Below, in pieces: positions 50,974 through 61,456 of a stretch of DNA of 64,000 nt. The position numbers and the translations under genes are program-made. The notes under the pieces are model-generated. The model worked only from the letters and a program-made list of their open reading frames with translations. It had not been told where the DNA came from and did not search any database. Location of the stretch: assembly GCA_031289415.1 (NCBI GenBank), contig JAITPN010000005.1, positions 1-64,000 on the forward strand. Reading direction: 5' to 3'. This DNA is from Prevotellaceae bacterium (lineage in GTDB: Bacteria; Bacteroidota; Bacteroidia; Bacteroidales; UBA932). Position 1 is the stretch's first letter. Every line of letters starts with the position of its first letter.

Positions 50974-52920
50974 TATTGCCGTTTCGTTATTTTCAATCAT
51001 GTCTTGCGACGTTTGCAGCAGTGAAAAACATACATTGCGCATGATTTGCAACTCGTCGGGATATTGAGCGGCTTCGTTTTCCGTACGTTCTTCGTCGTAG
51101 CGGTAAATGCCGTCGGCTGAGTTTGTTCTGTAAATATACAGCAGCGAATCACTCATGCAGGCAACTTTGTCGTCGGTCGAAAATACGGCGTATTGGCGTT
51201 GGCGGCGCAGCAAATCAAGCCCAAACGTGTTGTTGATGTAGGGAATACCCATGCGGCTCATCACCGTAGGGAATATATCTTCCTGCAAAGCCAAAGTGGT
51301 AAACACTTTCGGCGTGATTCCGTCATAGTAAATCACGAGCGGAATGTGGTGATAACTCAGCATAATGTCGTAACGCAAAACCCCTTTTGCACTGCCATGG
51401 TCGGCTACGAATACAAACACCGTATTGGCATACCACGCTTCGGCTTTAGCCATAGCCATAAATTGCTCCAGCGACCAATCGGCAAATTCCGTAGTTTGTT
51501 GATGGATAGCCGTACTGCGCGGTTTGAACGGCGTATCTTTGGGTATGATGTGCGGCGTATGGTCTGACGAAGTGAGTATTGTGGCAAAAAAAGGTTTTCC
51601 GCTTTCGTGAAAATCCCGTAAATGCGGGATGGCATGGCGAAACATGAAATAATCGGGTACGCCCAAATTACTCCTTATTTCGCTTTTCGGATAATCTTTT
51701 TGCCCTACAATAGTCTGAAAACCATTGCCGAAAAGAAAGCCCGACATATTGTCAAACTGTTCGTCGTGCGTAGTGAAAAATATGGTGTGATACTGTTCAA
51801 AAAGCGTATTGGCAAACCCTGTCATCAACGATATTTTTGCGTGTTTCATCGGATGCCTTTGCATCAATGCCGGATGTGAAAATAAGGTGGAATATACGCC
51901 GTTAAAAGTATGTATGCCTGCGCTGTAACAGCGGTTGAAAAACCACGATTGCAACGCCAGACTATCGAAGAAAGGCGTGAGGTTTTGTGTATTTCCGAAA
52001 TATGCCATTTTGTGGCTTGCCATACTTTCCATAATCACCACCACAATATTTTTTCCTGCAAACAACGAGTCGATTATGGCGTGGCGAGCTATGGGCGATG
52101 AGGTAAGCGTAGTGTCGGCATCTAAAAAGGCTGCGGCGGTGCGGCGGGCGTCTTGGTCGTTCATCCAATGCAACCGGCGGTTTTCGGATTTATTCGCATA
52201 AAGCGAGCTGCGGACGAGCGTAAATGCGGGATTCAGTCCTAATTGATTTAAAAAACCATTGTGGCAAAAAAATGCCGAACCGATGCTGATTGGCGCTTTT
52301 GTGATTTTTCCGCCGCGACCTCCCAATAACACCAAACCCAAAGTCAGTAGTACGATGCCGGTATATGCCGAAAGATGTTTTTTGCCGCTTACCGGTGGCG
52401 TGGCTTCTATGCCGAGTTGGTGTAATTTGCGGATGCGGCGCATCAATCGAATGTATACCACAGATATAGCCACAAGTATAGCAAACAATACATAATGTAT
52501 GATGTTGCCGAAAATAAATCCGACGGCAAAATCGGCGTTGTCCGTGTAAAGAAAAAGCACGTTGTTCAGTCGGTTGTGTAGATAATCGTAGAATGAAACA
52601 TCCATCACACACAAAGCAAACAATACCACAAAGCAGACCGTAATGTATGTATATACGCCGCGAAGAAGTTTTTTGGGAACGCGCTTCAGAAAAGGAAATA
52701 TCAAAAGCGCCGGCATGGCTAATAGAAAAATGTAGCACGATACGACCGTGTCAAATTGCAGCCCTACTAACAAAGCGTGCATAGTAAGCCCCCATACGCT
52801 GTCGGTAGGTAGCTGGTCGAGATTAAAAAGCAGCAACACCAGCCGAAATAGGCTCAAACACACAACACCTAATAGATAGATGCGGAAAATAGCGACAAAA
52901 TTTTTAAATATTCTACTCAT
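50956..52920 (-). CDS. LTA-synthase-like membrane sulfatase/phosphotransferase
   Basis: The 654-residue product has five predicted membrane helices in the first about 215 residues, then an extracytoplasmic alkaline-phosphatase-fold domain. Metal and nucleophile sites are visible: Glu 298 in VVVIMESM, Thr 338 in SAGIHTFNGVYSTL and VFVADHGSAKG. This is the LtaS/phosphoglycerol transferase layout. In Bacteroidota, which lack lipoteichoic acid, such proteins probably transfer a head-group to lipids or glycans of the envelope. Exact substrate unknown. Confidence 0.85.
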   Translation of the reverse strand: MSRIFKNFVAIFRIYLLGVVCLSLFRLVLLLFNLDQLPTDSVWGLTMHALLVGLQFDTVVSCYIFLLAMPALLIFPFLKRVPKKLLRGVYTYITVCFVVLFALCVMDVSFYDYLHNRLNNVLFLYTDNADFAVGFIFGNIIHYVLFAILVAISVVYIRLMRRIRKLHQLGIEATPPVSGKKHLSAYTGIVLLTLGLVLLGGRGGKITKAPISIGSAFFCHNGFLNQLGLNPAFTLVRSSLYANKSENRRLHWMNDQDARRTAAAFLDADTTLTSSPIARHAIIDSLFAGKNIVVVIMESMASHKMAYFGNTQNLTPFFDSLALQSWFFNRCYSAGIHTFNGVYSTLFSHPALMQRHPMKHAKISLMTGFANTLFEQYHTIFFTTHDEQFDNMSGFLFGNGFQTIVGQKDYPKSEIRSNLGVPDYFMFRHAIPHLRDFHESGKPFFATILTSSDHTPHIIPKDTPFKPRSTAIHQQTTEFADWSLEQFMAMAKAEAWYANTVFVFVADHGSAKGVLRYDIMLSYHHIPLVIYYDGITPKVFTTLALQEDIFPTVMSRMGIPYINNTFGLDLLRRQRQYAVFSTDDKVACMSDSLLYIYRTNSADGIYRYDEERTENEAAQYPDELQIMRNVCFSLLQTSQDMIENNETAISVPLQ

Positions 52921-52942
52921 GTTCTTTATGTCTAATCAACTG

Positions 52943-52950
52943 CAAAGATA
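52943..52950 (-). promoter_or_regulatory. -7 box TATCTTTG for LTA-synthase-like gene
   Basis: TATCTTTG on the minus strand, 22 bp upstream of the ATG at 52920. Confidence 0.5.
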
Positions 52951-53135
52951 ACGCTTTTTTTGTGATAGTCCTTGTTTTGAAATAAATATGTGTCGGAATT
53001 TTTTTTATGATGAAGAGGCAACACGCTTTAATTCTTTTATTTAGTATATGATTTGATGTTGCAAAATATGTATTATTAGTATATTGCTTAGCGTAAAAAA
53101 TACGCATTGCATTTTTTTTGTATAAATATAATCAG

Positions 53136-53166
53136 TACCTTTGCGGGGTATATGAATGTATTCATA
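53136..53166 (+). promoter_or_regulatory. -7 box and palindrome over the Nudix regulator start
   Basis: TACCTTTG (53136-53143) is followed by the perfect palindrome TATGAAT-GT-ATTCATA (53151-53166), which covers the start codon at 53156. Its position at +2 to +18 suits an autorepressor site. A short stem GCGTA/TACGC lies at 53091-53105, upstream of the -7 box. Confidence 0.5.
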
Positions 53167-53917
53167 CATGGGGGATGTGAACTTAACATACGATAAACAG
53201 GCAATTTCAGTTGATTGTGTCATATTCGGGTTCGACGGAAAATCGTTACGGGTATTGCTCAAGCAGCGACAACGCGAATTGCCGTCGGGCGAAGTGTTGG
53301 TTGACAGCAAGCTGCCCGGCAGTTTGATTTCCGATTCCGAAGACTTGACCTGTGCCGCACAGCGTGTAGTGCAGACGTTGATTGGTTTGCGCAACATCAA
53401 CCTTCGCCAAATGGAGATTTTTTCCGACCCGCAACGTGTGCAAGGCAATGAATTGGAATGGATAAACAAATATTACGGCATCACGTTATCGCGCGTGGTT
53501 ACTATGGTATTTTTCACACTCGTAAAACTTGACTCCAAACTGATAGCCTACACGGAGCGTAGAGAAGCCGATTGGGTAGAACTGAACGATGTACGGCATT
53601 TGGCATTTGACCATAACAAAATATTGATTGCGGCTATTGACCGCCTTATCACGCTGTTTCGGCAAGAGCCGGTGGCTTTTGATTTCTTGCCGCGAAAATT
53701 TACCCTTCGGCATTTGCAGAACTTATATGAAGCCGTATATGATATAGCAATAGACAACCGCAACTTCCGAAAAAAAATGCTTTCGTTGCCTTATATTGTG
53801 CCGTCGGGAGAAAGCGAAAAAGAAGTGTCGCACAAACCGGCGCAGTATTATTATTTTGACCGTAGAAAATACCGGCAAAAGAACAATAAAATTTTTAAAT
53901 TAGGATTTATTTATTAA
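53156..53917 (+). CDS. Nudix-type (NrtR-like) sugar regulator, probably XylR
   Basis: The 253-residue product has an N-terminal Nudix fold (about 13-150) whose Nudix box is degenerate: GSLISDSEDLTCAAQRVVQT lacks the REUxEE core, so hydrolysis is unlikely. A C-terminal winged helix follows (about 175-230, FTLRHLQNLYEAVYDIAI and NFRKKMLSL). This is the architecture of NrtR-like regulators; in Bacteroides such proteins control arabinose and xylose genes. It stands directly before xylulokinase (9-bp gap), so a xylose-responsive repressor is the best guess. Confidence 0.8.
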   Translation: MYSYMGDVNLTYDKQAISVDCVIFGFDGKSLRVLLKQRQRELPSGEVLVDSKLPGSLISDSEDLTCAAQRVVQTLIGLRNINLRQMEIFSDPQRVQGNELEWINKYYGITLSRVVTMVFFTLVKLDSKLIAYTERREADWVELNDVRHLAFDHNKILIAAIDRLITLFRQEPVAFDFLPRKFTLRHLQNLYEAVYDIAIDNRNFRKKMLSLPYIVPSGESEKEVSHKPAQYYYFDRRKYRQKNNKIFKLGFIY

Positions 53918-53926
53918 ATAAACATC

Positions 53927-55411
53927 ATGAAAACATTGGGCATTGACATAGGCAGTTCGTCCGTGAAAGTAAGTTTAACGGATGTGCAAACAGGCGAAGC
54001 CGTAAGCGCTTTTTTTCCGGAAAAAGAAATGGAAATAAAATCGGTGAAAACCGGATGGGCGGAACAGAATCCCGAACTGTGGTGGACGAACATGAAAGCG
54101 GCGATGCAAAAAATAATTACCCAAACGCAGGTAAAACCACAAGACATTGCTGCCATCGGCATTTCCTATCAAATGCACGGGTTGGTATTGGTGGACGAAA
54201 ACCTGCGCGTGCTCCGCGATGCGGTTATTTGGTGCGACAGCCGCGCTGTTCCCTACGGCGAACGGGCATTCCATGAAATCGGCGGCGAAAAATGTTTGTC
54301 GCACGTATTGAACACCCCCGGTAATTTTACGTTGTCGAAGCTGGCATGGGTAAAAGAACATGAGCCTGACGTGTATGCACGGATAAAATATTATATGCTT
54401 CCGGGCGATTATATCGCCATGCGTTTAACCGGCGAACCCTGTACCACCGTGTCGGGTTTGTCTGAAGGCATCGGATGGAATTTTACGGCGAATGAGCCTG
54501 CTGCATTTTTATACGACTATTTCGGTTTCGACATGAAAATAATCCCCCCCATAGCGCCGACATTTGGCGTACAGGGGAAGGTAACGGCTACCGTAGCCGG
54601 CGAACTCGGACTGGCTGCCGGAACGCCTGTAACATACCGTGCCGGCGACCAACCAAACAATGCCCTATCGTTAAATGTGTTTCATCCGGGCGAAATAGCC
54701 GCTACTGCCGGTACGTCGGGCGTAGTGTATGGCGTGAACGGCGACGTGAAATACGACAAATTGTCGCGCGTCAATTCATTTGCCCACGTCAACCACCATG
54801 CGGCGCAGACACGTATCGGCGTACTGCTGTGCATCAACGGTACGGCTATTCTCAATGCGTGGATGAAAAATAACGTCGTGCCGGAAGGCGTCGGATATGC
54901 CGAAATGAATGAATTGGCGGCTCGTATTCCCATAGGAAGCGACGGCGTGAGCATCATTCCGTTTGGTAACGGCGCGGAGCGCGTGTTGTGCAACCGCGAG
55001 CCTGATTGCTCTATACATGGCGTCAATTTTATCCGCCACGGCAAAGCGCATTTGATACGCGCTGCGCAGGAAGGCATTGCGTGTTCATTCAAATACGGCA
55101 TGGACATTATGAACCAAATGGGTATTGAAACAAAAACCATTCGCGCAGGGCATGCCAACTTATTTTTAAGTCCGGTGTTCCGGCAAACGTTGTCGAACAT
55201 GACAGGCGCAACCATCGAACTTTACAATACCGACGGCGCAATAGGGGCGGCACGCGGCGCAGGCATCGGCGCAGGCATTTACAAAAACGAAACGGAAGCC
55301 TTTGCTACATTGAAAAAAATCATTACGGTTACACCCGAAAAAGAACATTTGCAAGAAAGTGCAGCCGCATACGAACGCTGGCTGTCATTATTAAAACAGG
55401 AGAATATTTAA
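53927..55411 (+). CDS. xylB: Xylulokinase
   Basis: Phosphorylates D-xylulose to xylulose 5-phosphate. The 494-residue FGGY kinase has LGIDIGSSSVKVSLTD at the start, ISYQMHGLVLVDENL with the Met-His-Gly substrate motif, VIWCDSRAV, GAGDQ-like YRAGDQPNNALSLN, TAGTSGVVYG, and the C-terminal RAGHANLFLSPVFRQTL. The MHG motif is the usual xylulokinase mark. It is followed 19 bp later by the GH31 gene. Xylose isomerase is not in the window. Confidence 0.92.
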   Translation: MKTLGIDIGSSSVKVSLTDVQTGEAVSAFFPEKEMEIKSVKTGWAEQNPELWWTNMKAAMQKIITQTQVKPQDIAAIGISYQMHGLVLVDENLRVLRDAVIWCDSRAVPYGERAFHEIGGEKCLSHVLNTPGNFTLSKLAWVKEHEPDVYARIKYYMLPGDYIAMRLTGEPCTTVSGLSEGIGWNFTANEPAAFLYDYFGFDMKIIPPIAPTFGVQGKVTATVAGELGLAAGTPVTYRAGDQPNNALSLNVFHPGEIAATAGTSGVVYGVNGDVKYDKLSRVNSFAHVNHHAAQTRIGVLLCINGTAILNAWMKNNVVPEGVGYAEMNELAARIPIGSDGVSIIPFGNGAERVLCNREPDCSIHGVNFIRHGKAHLIRAAQEGIACSFKYGMDIMNQMGIETKTIRAGHANLFLSPVFRQTLSNMTGATIELYNTDGAIGAARGAGIGAGIYKNETEAFATLKKIITVTPEKEHLQESAAAYERWLSLLKQENI

Positions 55412-55430
55412 ATGAATAAAATTAACAATA

Positions 55431-58043
55431 ATGAAAAAAATATCATTACTCATCGCTTTATGTATTTGCGTGATGTCGTGTAATACGGAAAATAAACCCG
55501 GCAACCTTGCACAAACGCAATTTGTAGCAGGTAATGCACGTTTCACGGTGCTGACCTCCGAGCTTGTCCGCATGGAATGGGCGGTTGACGGCGTCTTTGA
55601 AGACCGCGCCACCTTGGCGTTCATTAATCGCGACAAACTTCCTGCCGTATCCGGTGTGAAGTTTGACGAAACGGCTTCCGCCGTAACCATTACCACCGAA
55701 AAACTTACGCTGAACTATACGAAAGGCGAACGTTTCAATGAAAACAATCTGACGGTATCGTTTACGCTGAACGGCGAAAAAGTAACATGGCGTCCCGGGT
55801 TGACCGACGCCGAAAACCTGAAAGGTACGATGCGCACGCTCGACGACCGCGAAGGCTGGCAGGACGACAACCTTGAACCCGGCATTGTGTCGCGTGCAGG
55901 CTGGGCGTTGGTGGACGACTCTAAACGTCCGTTGCTCATCCCCGACGACCGCTGGGAGCATTGGGTTGCCGAACGCGACCAAACGGACGACCGATTAGAC
56001 TGGTACTTCTTCGGATATGGACACGACTATAAAAAGGCATTGTATGATTTCACGCAGGTAGCCGGAAAAATCCCCATGCCGCCGAAATTCGCTTTCGGCT
56101 ACTGGTGGTCGCGCTATTGGCAATATACCGATAATGAATTGAAAGACTTGGTAGGCGCGATGAAAAGCCTTGATATTCCAATTGATGTGCTAATTGTGGA
56201 TATGGATTGGCACAAAACGTGGAACTTGTCATTACGCAATACCGTGAGGGACGCTGCCGGCGAACGGCAAGGTTGGACAGGCTATACGTGGGACAAAAAT
56301 GCGTTTCCCTCGCCCGAATTATTCTTCGGTTGGGCAAAAAGCCAACACCTGAAAACCGCGCTGAACCTCCATCCTGCGGCAGGCATCCAGTCTTATGAAG
56401 AAGTATATGACAATTTCGCAAAAGCCTATGATTGGGACACTACCGGACGCAAATATATTCCGTTCGACATTGATAACCGGAAATGGGCAAACACCTATTT
56501 CGACGAAGTGCTGCATCCTATCGAACGGCAAGGCGCTGATTTCTGGTGGCTTGATTGGCAGCAATATCGTAATAGTAAGAATATAAAAGGATTAAATAAT
56601 ACATTCTGGCTGAATCATACCTTCTTTAATGATATGAAGCAGCAAGGAAAACAACGTCCGTTGCTCTTCCACCGTTGGGGAGGGCTGGGCAACCACCGCT
56701 ACCAGATAGGCTTTTCGGGCGATGCGTTTATTACGTGGGGTTCGTTGAGTTTTCAGCCGTACTTTACCGCTACGGCGGCAAACGTAGGCTACGGCTATTG
56801 GAGTCATGACATCGGCGGGCATTATGGCGGCGACGGCAACGACGCGGAACTCTACTTGCGTTGGCTGCAATACGGCGCTTTCAGCCCCATTCTAAGAACG
56901 CACAGCACCAAAAGCGCAGAAATAGAACGCCGCATTTGGAAATACCCCGACCATTTTGAATATATGCGCGATGCCTTACACTTGCGATATAAACTCGTAC
57001 CTTATATTTATAATGCCGCCCGGTATGCTTATGATAAAGGTGTGTCAATATGCCGTCCGTTGTATTACGAATATCCCGAAGCGGAATATGCCTACAGCCG
57101 GAAAAATCAATATATGTTTGGCAATGACTTGTTGGTTGCGCCTGTCATTACGCCTGCCGATGCGGCTACAGGCTTATCGGAAGTGGAACTTTGGCTGCCG
57201 CAAGGCACGGCATGGTACGAAATGTCAACCGGCACGCTGATTGAAGGCAGCGACCGACTTATCAAGCGCAATTTTGTGATAGACGAAATACCGTACTACG
57301 CCAAAGCAGGCAGCATTATCCCCATGAACCCCGCTACGGTGAGAAGCCTGCAAACGCCGTGTGACACGCTGTCTCTATTCTTTGTGCCGGGCGCTGACGG
57401 ACAAGTGTCGTATTATGAAGACGATGAAGCTACCGACGCCTATGTCGCAAAGTATGCGTGGACAAACGTGAAAAAAGAAACCGACGCATCGGGCGAAAAA
57501 GTAACGATAACCATTGAGGCGCGCAACGGCAGCTACGACAACATGCCTGCAACCCGTGCCTATGAATTGCGGATACCGATGAATTTCCCGCCGGTAGCGG
57601 TGGAAGTAAACGGCAAAAAAATAGCTTTCGCGCGGCAAGCGGCTGCCAATGTGTGGACTTACGACGGCTTAGGGCTTGAAACCGCCATTTTGACGGATAA
57701 ACTGCCATGCAGCCGCACAACGGTCATTACGCTCCGGTATTCAAAAGAACAGGTAGCAAACCAAGCGTTGTTGAATAATAAAATAAAACTATTCCGCCGC
57801 TTTGTGCCGGTTACCGAGGCGTTCAAATACCTCAGTACCGAATATGACCAGATATGCAACCTGACGACCGATTATTTGGGGGTGTCGCAAACGCCTTCGT
57901 TTATTACCGCATATCCCGAAAACACAATGACATACCTGAAAGCTTTTGAAGCGAACTATAATGGCGCATTGCAGCAACTTATTGATTTTAAAGGCGATAA
58001 AAAACAGGAGATACAACGATTGTTAACAATATTAAATCCTTAA
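55431..58043 (+). CDS. GH31 alpha-xylosidase/glucosidase-like lipoprotein
   Basis: The 870-residue product has a lipoprotein signal (VMSC, Cys 17). An N-terminal beta domain (about 25-200) is followed by the GH31 barrel with IDVLIVDMDWHKTW (about 251-264), nucleophile Asp 375 in FWWLDWQQ, a likely acid/base Asp in GFSGDAFITWGSL and SHDIGGHYGG. Two C-terminal beta domains follow, and the last 130 residues are an extra helical region ending in KKQEIQRLLTILNP. GH31 next to xylB and a SusCD pair suggests alpha-xylosidase on xyloglucan-type chains, but alpha-glucosidase is possible. Confidence 0.88.
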   Translation: MKKISLLIALCICVMSCNTENKPGNLAQTQFVAGNARFTVLTSELVRMEWAVDGVFEDRATLAFINRDKLPAVSGVKFDETASAVTITTEKLTLNYTKGERFNENNLTVSFTLNGEKVTWRPGLTDAENLKGTMRTLDDREGWQDDNLEPGIVSRAGWALVDDSKRPLLIPDDRWEHWVAERDQTDDRLDWYFFGYGHDYKKALYDFTQVAGKIPMPPKFAFGYWWSRYWQYTDNELKDLVGAMKSLDIPIDVLIVDMDWHKTWNLSLRNTVRDAAGERQGWTGYTWDKNAFPSPELFFGWAKSQHLKTALNLHPAAGIQSYEEVYDNFAKAYDWDTTGRKYIPFDIDNRKWANTYFDEVLHPIERQGADFWWLDWQQYRNSKNIKGLNNTFWLNHTFFNDMKQQGKQRPLLFHRWGGLGNHRYQIGFSGDAFITWGSLSFQPYFTATAANVGYGYWSHDIGGHYGGDGNDAELYLRWLQYGAFSPILRTHSTKSAEIERRIWKYPDHFEYMRDALHLRYKLVPYIYNAARYAYDKGVSICRPLYYEYPEAEYAYSRKNQYMFGNDLLVAPVITPADAATGLSEVELWLPQGTAWYEMSTGTLIEGSDRLIKRNFVIDEIPYYAKAGSIIPMNPATVRSLQTPCDTLSLFFVPGADGQVSYYEDDEATDAYVAKYAWTNVKKETDASGEKVTITIEARNGSYDNMPATRAYELRIPMNFPPVAVEVNGKKIAFARQAAANVWTYDGLGLETAILTDKLPCSRTTVITLRYSKEQVANQALLNNKIKLFRRFVPVTEAFKYLSTEYDQICNLTTDYLGVSQTPSFITAYPENTMTYLKAFEANYNGALQQLIDFKGDKKQEIQRLLTILNP

Positions 58044-58182
58044 CAAAAAAATGCCAAAGATTCACTTTCCGTATTTTCGGAACTTCGTAGAAATAACACA
58101 CCTCGGCGGGTCTGTTAGAATTTTTTTTGTTGAGGTGCAAAAAATATATTAAAAAAAAATTAGGTAATTGAAAAAAAATTCT

Positions 58183-58190
58183 TACCTTTG
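58183..58190 (+). promoter_or_regulatory. -7 box TACCTTTG for susC-susD operon
   Basis: TACCTTTG, 52 bp upstream of the SusC-like ATG. An inverted repeat CACCTC/GAGGTG (58099-58104 and 58132-58137) lies upstream and may be an operator or a weak terminator of the GH31 transcript. Confidence 0.5.
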
Positions 58191-58242
58191 CATCGTAATA
58201 AATGGTTAAACATATAAAGTTAAACATATAAATATATAACTT

Positions 58243-61200
58243 ATGAGGAATATAAAACATGTTGTATTGCTATTGACGGCAATGATTTTTGCTGCTAATA
58301 TGGCATTTGCCCAGAATACGGTTACCGTATCGGGTACAGTGCTTGATGGGAACAACGAGCCGGTGATTGGCGCAAGCGTAGTTGTGAAAGGAACTACCAA
58401 AGGAACAACCACCGGAGTTTCGGGTGAGTACTCCATTTCAGCGCCAAGAAATGGAACGTTGGTCTTTTCTTTGGTTGGTTATAAAACCGTAGAAGAACTT
58501 ATAGACGGACGTACAAACGTTAGCGTAACGCTGAATGAAGAAGCTTCGGTGTTGCCGGATTTTGTAAAAGTCGGTTACGGCTCGTTGGAAAGACGAAAAG
58601 TAACGAGCGCTATTACTTCCCTTTCGGCGCAAGACCTCACAAGCGGGCTTGCCAGTGCTACGATTCTTGAATCAATGAAAGGAAAAGTTACCAGTTTGGT
58701 AATGAATGGTACTGATAGCCCGAACAGCGAACGCAATGATATTCAGTTGCGCGGTATGGCTTCCGTAAACTCGTCAATGGGACCTCTGGTGGTGATTGAC
58801 GGTATGCCGGGCGGCGATATTCGTTCGGTGATTCAGGAAGACATTCAGTCTATCGACTTCTTGAAAGATGCTTCGGGGGCGGCTATTTACGGTACGCGCG
58901 CCACAGGCGGTGTAATTCTGATTACCACCAAGCAGGCGCAATCCGGTAAAATGCGGGTGTCATATATCGGAGAACGAATTATGAAACAGGCTTTCGGAAA
59001 GCCCGAAATAATGAATAGAGATCAGTTTTTAGGCTATAAAACAGCCGATTATGATAGCGGTATATTCGCTAAAGAACCTAATGATTATGGAAATGATACG
59101 GACTGGTGGGACACAGCACTGGAGCCGAACCCGACTTCATACCGGCATGTCGTAACCCTGCAGGGCGGCGACCCAAATGCACGGGTATATGCCTCTGTGA
59201 GTTATGAAGATAACAAAGGCATTGTAAGGGGCGATAAACGTCAGGATTTTGCCGGACGTATCAATGGTAATTTCAAAACGATAGACGGATGGCTCGACAT
59301 CAATACGCACGTGGAATATCGCAGGGCGAATCGTAATACGGCGGTAGCCGGTATTACGGGTGCGATAAACGTCAATCCTACTATTTCGCCTTATGAAATT
59401 ATTGACGATTATTTGGACCCTATATCATCTATTGACGAGAAGGCGGGGGATATTTCAAAGCAGATTTGGAGTAAAACAGGCTACTTTATTTGGCCCGGCA
59501 CCATGGGTTCCAAATTGAATGGCGAAGGCGGCAATCCTTTGGGCGGATTGTTAAATGAGACGACTCTAATTGATACATGGTTCCGTCCGGATGTAGAGTT
59601 AAAGTTAAATATTAAGCCCATTACGGGATTGTCGTACAGCCAAACTTTTGCTTACGAGCATCAGGAACGGAAAAACCGCGAGTTTACCCCTTCTTATACC
59701 ACGTCTGAGCTTGACGTAGAACGTGGCGGGGTTGCTAAACTCGGATCCGATCAAACCGAAATATTCAACGCCGAAGGTTATTTAACTTTTATCAGGCAAA
59801 TAGATGACCATAGTTGGAATGCGGTGGCAGGGTACAGTTATTACCGGCGCGACAGGGATTATTTTTGGGAACAGAATATGGATTTTCCGGCAGACGGGGC
59901 GACGTATTGGCAGATGGGTAAAGGAACATGGCTGAAAGAAGGAGGAAACACTTCTGCTGCAATGGAATCCGGTAAAGACATCACCCAGCGGCTGTTTGCA
60001 GGGTTTGCCCGTCTGAACTATACGTGGAAAGACCGATATACGCTATCAGGCTCGTACCGTCGCGAAGGGTCGTCGAAATTTGCACAAAATAATAAATGGG
60101 GCAATTTTTGGTCGGCTTCGGGGGCATGGTATATTTCTAACGAAAGTTTTATGGAAAATATAAAATGGATTGACGATTTGAAAATCCGCGGCGGCTATGG
60201 CGTTACCGGTAACGAAGGCTTCGATGCCAACTATGCAGCTACTTTGTTTAAAGCATACGAACAGTGGATGTACGAGGGCGATTGGATCACATCCTATGGT
60301 GTAGAGCGCAATGCGAATTTAGATTTGGGTTGGGAAGAAAAACACGAATGGAATGTAGGTGTGGACTATGCGCTCTTCGACAAGCGTCTCTATGGTAAAG
60401 TTGATGTATATCTGCGCGACGTAGTAGGTATGATTTATGAGGTAAATGTACAGCAGCCTCCCTATGTTACCGAAACAATGTTTGACAATGTGGGTACATT
60501 GCGCAGCAAAGGGTATGAAATTGAAATCGGCGGCGATATAGTGCGTGGTAAAAATTGGAATTATTCCACAAGCCTTAATTTAAGTTCTAATTCCACCAAG
60601 GTGCTTTCCACTACCAAAGATGAAAAATTTATTGAAGGCGACGGTGTGGCAGGCTTGAACTTGCCTGCTATGCGGCGGCTGGAACCCGGCGTAGAAGTAG
60701 GGCAGTTTTATCTTTTGGAACATGCGAGGTATGATGCGAATAAAACCTATCCGGCAAACCACCCCTTTGCCGACGAAAGCCGTCTTCTTATAAAAGACGG
60801 AGGATATGTGTTTGATAAAGCTACCGGCAACTTCTATATACTGGATTATAGCAAAGATGCCAAAACCGGTCGAAAATTTGCAGATGGTAGAATTGATTAT
60901 AACGAAGGCGGCTATCCGACAATTTCATTGGAAGATCCCAATTCTCGCCGCTATATGGGTAATTATATGCCGAAGTTGATGCTGGGATGGACGCATAACT
61001 TATCGTGGAAAAACATAGAATTCAGGGCTGTATTTACCAGTTGGATTGATTATGACGTCTTCAATGAAATAGATTTGCTGATGGGGTTGCCGCGAAAGAC
61101 AGAGAAAGGCAATACTCTTTTAAAGGCTTATGAGGAACACTCGGGAATTTATACGGATGGTATCCGAGCTACAGATTACTTCCTCGAAGACGGTTCGTTT

Positions 61201-61452
61201 CTCAAACTTCAGTCGGTTAGCCTGCAATACACATTGAAGACGAAAAAATGGCTGAACGTGCTGGAATCGGCTCGCATCTATTTTACGGTAAACAATGTAT
61301 GCCGTTGGACTAAATATTCCGGTTTAAATCCCGAAGTGGATGTTACCGGATGGAACGGCGGTTCGGAAAGAGCGGTAGGTTCTTCGGATCATTATGTCGG
61401 TTTATACCCGCAAACACGTACATTTACATTAGGATTACAATTAAATTTATAA
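58243..61452 (+). CDS. SusC/RagA-family TonB-linked outer-membrane transporter
   Basis: The 1069-residue product imports oligosaccharides through the outer membrane. It has a signal peptide (to AFAQ, 24), a carboxypeptidase-like domain (about 28-105, VSGTVLDGNNEPVIGASVVV), a plug domain with LRGMASVNSSMGPLVVIDGM and YGTRATGGVILITTK, and a large beta barrel ending in a terminal aromatic strand (TLGLQLNL). It is followed 4 bp later by its SusD partner. Substrate is not evident from sequence; the xylose-type genes upstream suggest a xylose-containing glycan. Confidence 0.93.
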   Translation: MRNIKHVVLLLTAMIFAANMAFAQNTVTVSGTVLDGNNEPVIGASVVVKGTTKGTTTGVSGEYSISAPRNGTLVFSLVGYKTVEELIDGRTNVSVTLNEEASVLPDFVKVGYGSLERRKVTSAITSLSAQDLTSGLASATILESMKGKVTSLVMNGTDSPNSERNDIQLRGMASVNSSMGPLVVIDGMPGGDIRSVIQEDIQSIDFLKDASGAAIYGTRATGGVILITTKQAQSGKMRVSYIGERIMKQAFGKPEIMNRDQFLGYKTADYDSGIFAKEPNDYGNDTDWWDTALEPNPTSYRHVVTLQGGDPNARVYASVSYEDNKGIVRGDKRQDFAGRINGNFKTIDGWLDINTHVEYRRANRNTAVAGITGAINVNPTISPYEIIDDYLDPISSIDEKAGDISKQIWSKTGYFIWPGTMGSKLNGEGGNPLGGLLNETTLIDTWFRPDVELKLNIKPITGLSYSQTFAYEHQERKNREFTPSYTTSELDVERGGVAKLGSDQTEIFNAEGYLTFIRQIDDHSWNAVAGYSYYRRDRDYFWEQNMDFPADGATYWQMGKGTWLKEGGNTSAAMESGKDITQRLFAGFARLNYTWKDRYTLSGSYRREGSSKFAQNNKWGNFWSASGAWYISNESFMENIKWIDDLKIRGGYGVTGNEGFDANYAATLFKAYEQWMYEGDWITSYGVERNANLDLGWEEKHEWNVGVDYALFDKRLYGKVDVYLRDVVGMIYEVNVQQPPYVTETMFDNVGTLRSKGYEIEIGGDIVRGKNWNYSTSLNLSSNSTKVLSTTKDEKFIEGDGVAGLNLPAMRRLEPGVEVGQFYLLEHARYDANKTYPANHPFADESRLLIKDGGYVFDKATGNFYILDYSKDAKTGRKFADGRIDYNEGGYPTISLEDPNSRRYMGNYMPKLMLGWTHNLSWKNIEFRAVFTSWIDYDVFNEIDLLMGLPRKTEKGNTLLKAYEEHSGIYTDGIRATDYFLEDGSFLKLQSVSLQYTLKTKKWLNVLESARIYFTVNNVCRWTKYSGLNPEVDVTGWNGGSERAVGSSDHYVGLYPQTRTFTLGLQLNL

Positions 61453-61456
61453 GACA